Origin: Ignavibacteria bacterium UBA6906
GTDB taxonomy: Bacteria > Bacteroidota > Ignavibacteria > UBA10030 > UBA6906
Direction of reading: 5' to 3'
NCBI GenBank assembly: GCA_002451155.1
Contig: DKBG01000197.1
Coordinates: 9,277-17,490, forward strand
Length of the DNA: 8,214 nt
The notes below the pieces were generated by a model, which was given only the letters and a program-made list of their open reading frames with translations, ran no database searches and was not told where the DNA came from. This document shows, one piece after another, positions 5,060 to 8,214 of the stretch. How positions within the stretch are numbered: position 1 is the first letter of the stretch; every line of letters begins with the position of its first letter. The position numbers were made by a program, and so were the translations under genes.

Positions 5060-6007
5060 TTACGCGAGCCCCGGCGTATCGCGCCGTCCCTCAGGGGACG
5101 GCGCGTCTGTTTTCAGGGGGTGACCGTGCCGTGTCACCATCCACACGCCGATGAGGATGATCAGCCCCGAGGCGATGGAGACAATGGTGACAGCCTCGCC
5201 GAGGATCAGAGCGGCGATGAGGACTGTGACAGGCGGTTCCAGAAAGAGAAGTGATCCGGCCTGCGATGCCGGGATCGCCTGAAGCGCATTGTACCAGAAG
5301 ATGTACGCAATCCCGGAACAGAAGACCCCCAGAAAGACTAGTGCCATCCACCCTTCGGTGGTGATGGCGTCGAACGAAGGAACGCCGCTGACGAGGAGGA
5401 ACGGCGTGGAGAGTGCCCAGCCGGACCCCATAACAAAGAAGAGCGACAGTGTCACGTCCCTGTCTCTGACGGCGTAGCGGGAGAGGACGGAAAAGACCGC
5501 CCAGGTCATTGCACTGCCCATGATGAGCAGGTTCCCCGGGGCGCCGAGAGAGAGGTGCATCAGGAGGCGCAGCTCGCCGTCCGTTGTCGTGAGGAGAACG
5601 CCGAAGGTTGCCAGGGCGATTCCTATGACCCGACCCCTGCTCAGCGATTCGTTGAGAAATACGCGTCCCAGGAGAGCGATGAACACCGGGGATGTGGCGA
5701 TGATCCACGCAGTGGTTGAGGCGCGCGCAGTAAGGAGTCCTGTCACCTGGAGCCACTGGTGGAGAGTGATACCGATGAATCCGAGAAGAACGAGAAGGGA
5801 CAATTCGCGAAATCCCGGGAATGCAAAACTCCTGCGAACAACCACCGTCGTGCCGAGGACCAGCACTCCAAGGCCGAAGCGGATCCAGATGACGGTGAAA
5901 GGATCAATATCCGTGAGGGCGACCTTCGTGGCGACAAACGATGCCCCCCAGAGGGTCACAGCGGTGACGCCCTGGGCGATCGCAAGACGTCTCCGGGAGC
6001 GGTTCAC
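5060..6007 (-). CDS. EamA/DMT-superfamily transporter
   Basis: A 315-residue inner-membrane protein with two tandem EamA domains (about 9-141 and 155-290) and about ten hydrophobic helices. Family marks include VTLWGASFVATKVAL in the first helix, TTAWIIATSPVFIALLGRVFLNESL at the end of the first domain, and the matching SLLFLEPPVTVLIAALILGEA in the second. Members of this family export amino acids, nucleosides or other small metabolites; the substrate cannot be predicted here. The GTG at 6005-6007 follows the dehydratase stop by 9 bases and lacks a clear Shine-Dalgarno sequence, which suggests translational coupling. The last 25 or so residues are a polar tail; part of the DNA encoding it also forms the terminator of the convergent lipoprotein gene. 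The two stops are separated by only 2 bases. Confidence 0.92.
   Translation of the reverse strand: MNRSRRRLAIAQGVTAVTLWGASFVATKVALTDIDPFTVIWIRFGLGVLVLGTTVVVRRSFAFPGFRELSLLVLLGFIGITLHQWLQVTGLLTARASTTAWIIATSPVFIALLGRVFLNESLSRGRVIGIALATFGVLLTTTDGELRLLMHLSLGAPGNLLIMGSAMTWAVFSVLSRYAVRDRDVTLSLFFVMGSGWALSTPFLLVSGVPSFDAITTEGWMALVFLGVFCSGIAYIFWYNALQAIPASQAGSLLFLEPPVTVLIAALILGEAVTIVSIASGLIILIGVWMVTRHGHPLKTDAPSPEGRRDTPGLA
5080..5113 (+). terminator. Rho-independent terminator of the lipoprotein gene, inside the transporter gene
   Basis: CGCGCCGTCCC (5080-5090) and GGGACGGCGCG (5095-5105) form a perfect 11-base GC-rich stem with loop TCAG, followed by TCTGTTTT (5106-5113). The orientation fits termination of plus-strand transcription 22 bases after the lipoprotein stop. 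On the minus strand no T run follows the stem, so it should not terminate the transporter message. The whole element lies within the last codons of the transporter gene. Confidence 0.85.
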
Positions 6008-6016
6008 GGGATTCGA

Positions 6017-6307
6017 TCAGGGAAGAAGATCGTTGATCCGGGAGGCGAATTCGATGTCAAGGGGGCTCACGCCTCCCAGGTCGTGCGTGGAGAGGTTGAT
6101 GACGACTGTGCCGTAGACGTTGGACCAGTCCGGGTGATGGTTGAGTTTCTCCGCGATCAGCGCGACGCCGCTCATGAAGCTGAATGCTTTGACAAAGCTT
6201 TCGAATTTCAGGTTCCTATGAAGATGGTCCCGTTCCAGCGTCCATCCCGGGAGTTCGCTGAGGGACGCGTTGATCTCCCGTTCCGTGAGCCGCCGTTGGT
6301 CGCTCAT
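6017..6307 (-). CDS. Pterin-4a-carbinolamine dehydratase
   Basis: A 96-residue enzyme of the PCD/DCoH family (bacterial PhhB type), the usual full length. It dehydrates 4a-hydroxytetrahydrobiopterin so that the pterin cofactor of aromatic amino acid hydroxylases can be recycled. In bacteria without such hydroxylases, homologues have been linked to molybdopterin or folate-related roles. The conserved core is intact: LPGWTLE near 19-25, the catalytic EKLNHHPDW with His57 and His58, THD with His75, and GGVSPLDIEFA with Asp84. The ATG at 6305-6307 has AAGGAG 5 bases upstream. A longer in-frame start at 6400 is unlikely because it lacks a ribosome binding site and adds non-homologous residues. A weak promoter-like TTGACT (6400-6395) with a poor -10 lies upstream; otherwise read-through from the barrel-protein gene 128 bases away would supply transcription. 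No phenylalanine hydroxylase gene is in the window. Confidence 0.95.
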   Translation of the reverse strand: MSDQRRLTEREINASLSELPGWTLERDHLHRNLKFESFVKAFSFMSGVALIAEKLNHHPDWSNVYGTVVINLSTHDLGGVSPLDIEFASRINDLLP

Positions 6308-6435
6308 GGGTTCTCCTTCCTCACAATTCTGGGTCTTGTCGGTGCGCAATACACACCCGCTACGAAACGAAATAGTGTTCAAAAGAGAGCTGAGAGTCAA
6401 GGCAGCCGGGAAAGGTAGTCCGGCGTGGGTGCGGG

Positions 6436-8214
6436 CTAAGGTGAAGCCGAGCGGAGAAGAGACGCGATTGCGTCCGCGTCCGCTTCGGTTGAAAACGATC
6501 CGAGCAGCGCCTGGTATCTGGTCTCCGTTGCAGTTACCATGACAGGACGCACGCGGGTAGGCAATCCGAGAGCCTCTCCGAAACGGGACGCGTCCCTCTC
6601 CGCCTCGGCTTTGCTGGGGTAGGAATCGATCAGCACGGTGTATATCGAGCTGTTTTCCAGATACAGAGCTGCCGCCGATTCAGCCCGCGGAATTTCCGGC
6701 GGAGAGGACCGTACCGGTGGTGCGTCCAGGACCGTCGAGTCCGTCAGTATCCTTCCCTGATCGATGATCTTGATTTGTCTTTGCCTCGGGATAGCCTTGA
6801 AGTTGCTTTCATAGTGGTCACCGGGTTGGAGGATGAATGTCGCGGTATCCGGTTCAATGCGATAGCCGTCGAGGTGATCCGCTCCGAGGACGCGAAGATG
6901 CCACTGGCCGGGTGGGAGTCCTTTGAAGTGGAAATGCCCGCGGGAGTCGGTCCTCTGGCGTTGCTGCCTTGGACCGCTCGTCAGCTCGATCAGCAGGTCG
7001 TTCAGGTCGGGATTCTCGCCAGCGTCAGAACGCATCTGCGTGTGTCCTTCTGAATCAGCGGGTGGGATGGGCATCACGGCGCCCTCCACGGCCGCGCTGC
7101 GAACGAGGGAGATATTGAGCTCGATTGATTCTGTCTCCACGTTGAGCTCAAGCGGGAGGGAGGGAACCGTTACGTACTCCAGACCGATTCCTGCCTGATC
7201 GAACTGCAGGTAGTGCGGTCCCGGTTGCACATCGGGAAAGAGGAATTCGCCCGACGGATCGGTGAGCACCGCGGCGCCATCCAGCATGAGGATCGCGTCA
7301 GAAACGGGTGAGCCGTTCTCGCTGTTCATGAATTGTCCGCGTATCGTTCGGGAGCGAGTCGAGAATTTCAGGGGCAGAGAAAGGGGCACTGAATACTCGG
7401 CGACGAACGATAGGTCCTGGGCCACGGAAGACGGGCTGAATGTAGACTGACGGACGTGAATTGCAGCGAGATGACCGAACGGGAACCGGTGCTCGAGGGC
7501 CATATCGAGGTATGTATACATCTGTTCAAACCCGGTCAGCGTCTTGCTTCCGTAAAAGTGGATCAGCGCGCGGGTTCCACCGGGGAGGGTGAGAGCTGCC
7601 CGGATGCTTCCGGAAAACCGGTCCGTGGACGGTTGGCTCAGCAGTCCGCGCCGCTGTTCGAATTCCAATGTTGCCCCATAGCTCTGCGCGGGGGAGGGGG
7701 AGAATGAAGAGATCAGTGCGTACCGCCGAAAGGGGTACGCATATCCCTGAATGTCATCCGTCTGCGTTCCGGCCTCGAACTGGCCGAGGACCCCCAGGCG
7801 CGGACCCGGGTACCCGGCCTGGATAAGAACGGAATTATCGCTCCGATCGTAGATCGGATGTGGCAGTCTGTCGGCGTACCGGTTGCTTCTGTAGCGCACA
7901 CTGAGAAAACTTGAATATCCCAGACCGAGTTCATAGTACCTCGCCCGGGGGGCAGAGAACCTGCTCGTATCCAGATCGAGATTCCGTTTCTCATCCCGGT
8001 AGTTCGCGTCCAGCCGAAACGGGTAGAGCGGATAGACGGTCATGCCAGCCGAGAGGAAATCCATATCGGTGTAGTATCCGTGGTATCCCGGCCCGGCATG
8101 AAGGTAGGTCGCTGCGACTGACCCCCACTCCCGCCGGGCCCGCCATGAAAGGGAGATCGCATTGTCTGTTCCCTCGCCGAAATCGTGGCCCAGCTCGAGA
8201 TCGGCCTCTGTTCT
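6436..8214 (-). CDS. Outer-membrane beta-barrel protein with two carboxypeptidase-like domains and a C-terminal SPOR domain (N-terminus missing)
   Basis: The frame is open from the window edge to TAG at 6436-6438 (592 residues), so an ATG at 8064 is internal. The first 285 or so residues alternate polar and hydrophobic positions with many aromatics (YYELGLGYSSFLSVRYRS, GATLEFEQRRG, LSFVAEYSVPLSLPLKF), as expected of transmembrane beta-strands. Then come two Ig-like carboxypeptidase-regulatory/Cna-B type domains. The first starts near 7350 with IRGQFMNSENGSPVSDAILMLDG and contains TDPSGEFLFPDVQPG. The second, from about 7090 to 6790, contains TDSRGHFHFKGLPPGQWHLRVLG. After a linker, a C-terminal SPOR domain spans about 6645-6445 (IYTVLIDSYPSKAEAERDA, then YQALLGSFSTEADADAIASLL). 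SPOR domains bind peptidoglycan strands lacking stem peptides. The barrel followed by an IRG-led Ig-like domain recalls fimbrial usher-like proteins, but no usher assignment is safe without the N-terminus. No terminator follows the stop. Confidence 0.75.
   Translation of the reverse strand, partial: RTEADLELGHDFGEGTDNAISLSWRARREWGSVAATYLHAGPGYHGYYTDMDFLSAGMTVYPLYPFRLDANYRDEKRNLDLDTSRFSAPRARYYELGLGYSSFLSVRYRSNRYADRLPHPIYDRSDNSVLIQAGYPGPRLGVLGQFEAGTQTDDIQGYAYPFRRYALISSFSPSPAQSYGATLEFEQRRGLLSQPSTDRFSGSIRAALTLPGGTRALIHFYGSKTLTGFEQMYTYLDMALEHRFPFGHLAAIHVRQSTFSPSSVAQDLSFVAEYSVPLSLPLKFSTRSRTIRGQFMNSENGSPVSDAILMLDGAAVLTDPSGEFLFPDVQPGPHYLQFDQAGIGLEYVTVPSLPLELNVETESIELNISLVRSAAVEGAVMPIPPADSEGHTQMRSDAGENPDLNDLLIELTSGPRQQRQRTDSRGHFHFKGLPPGQWHLRVLGADHLDGYRIEPDTATFILQPGDHYESNFKAIPRQRQIKIIDQGRILTDSTVLDAPPVRSSPPEIPRAESAAALYLENSSIYTVLIDSYPSKAEAERDASRFGEALGLPTRVRPVMVTATETRYQALLGSFSTEADADAIASLLRSASP

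Noticed and set aside
5091..5756. Open frame of 221 codons on the minus strand overlapping the transporter gene
   Set aside because: It is an alternate frame of the EamA gene; its product is rich in Arg, His and Pro with no membrane helices or domain.
5759..6418. Open frame of 219 codons on the plus strand
   Set aside because: It is antisense to the start of the transporter gene and to the entire dehydratase gene, whose catalytic residues are intact.
1..8214. Mobile element, phage, CRISPR or tRNA content
   Set aside because: No transposase, integrase, regularly spaced repeats, terminal inverted repeats or tRNA-like fold was seen by eye on either strand.

Overview
The window is ordinary-looking, gene-dense, GC-rich bacterial chromosome. 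It holds nine protein genes (two cut by the window edges) and no RNA gene, CRISPR array, insertion sequence or phage gene that I can see. A lipobox lipoprotein, a probable outer-membrane beta-barrel protein with a C-terminal SPOR (peptidoglycan-binding) domain, and an exported class D beta-lactamase together point to a double-membraned (Gram-negative type) bacterium. I cannot place it in a phylum from the sequence alone. No complete novel system stands out; the most unusual item is the barrel/SPOR protein at the right edge.

Left block, + strand (2-2097). First comes the 3' end of a serine hydrolase of the class C beta-lactamase/CubicO type. After a gap of about 180 bases comes a class I SAM-dependent methyltransferase (541-1251), then 63 bases later a class D (OXA-type) beta-lactamase (1315-2097). 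The last two are probably co-transcribed. The beta-lactamase has all its active-site motifs, a signal peptide and a TTG start set by a clear Shine-Dalgarno sequence.

Middle block, - strand (4235 down to 2197). A membrane-anchored SIMPL-domain protein is followed 32 bases later by a PaaI-type hotdog thioesterase. After a 255-base gap with its own candidate promoter comes a small protein made entirely of HEAT-like repeats. This last gene converges on the beta-lactamase gene.

Divergent region (4236-4502). The SIMPL gene has an extended -10 promoter pointing left. A sigma70-like promoter pointing right drives a small lipoprotein gene (4503-5057), whose leader contains two adjacent stem-loops.

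Right block, - strand (8214 down to 5060). The barrel/carboxypeptidase-like/SPOR protein, whose N-terminus lies outside the window, is followed by pterin-4a-carbinolamine dehydratase and, 9 bases later, an EamA/DMT-family transporter. The transporter ends 2 bases from the lipoprotein stop. The lipoprotein's rho-independent terminator therefore lies inside the transporter's coding sequence.

Functionally the genes are mixed. Several act at the envelope (barrel protein, lipoprotein, SIMPL protein, beta-lactamase, transporter). The rest are small metabolic or unknown enzymes. I see no evidence that they form one pathway.
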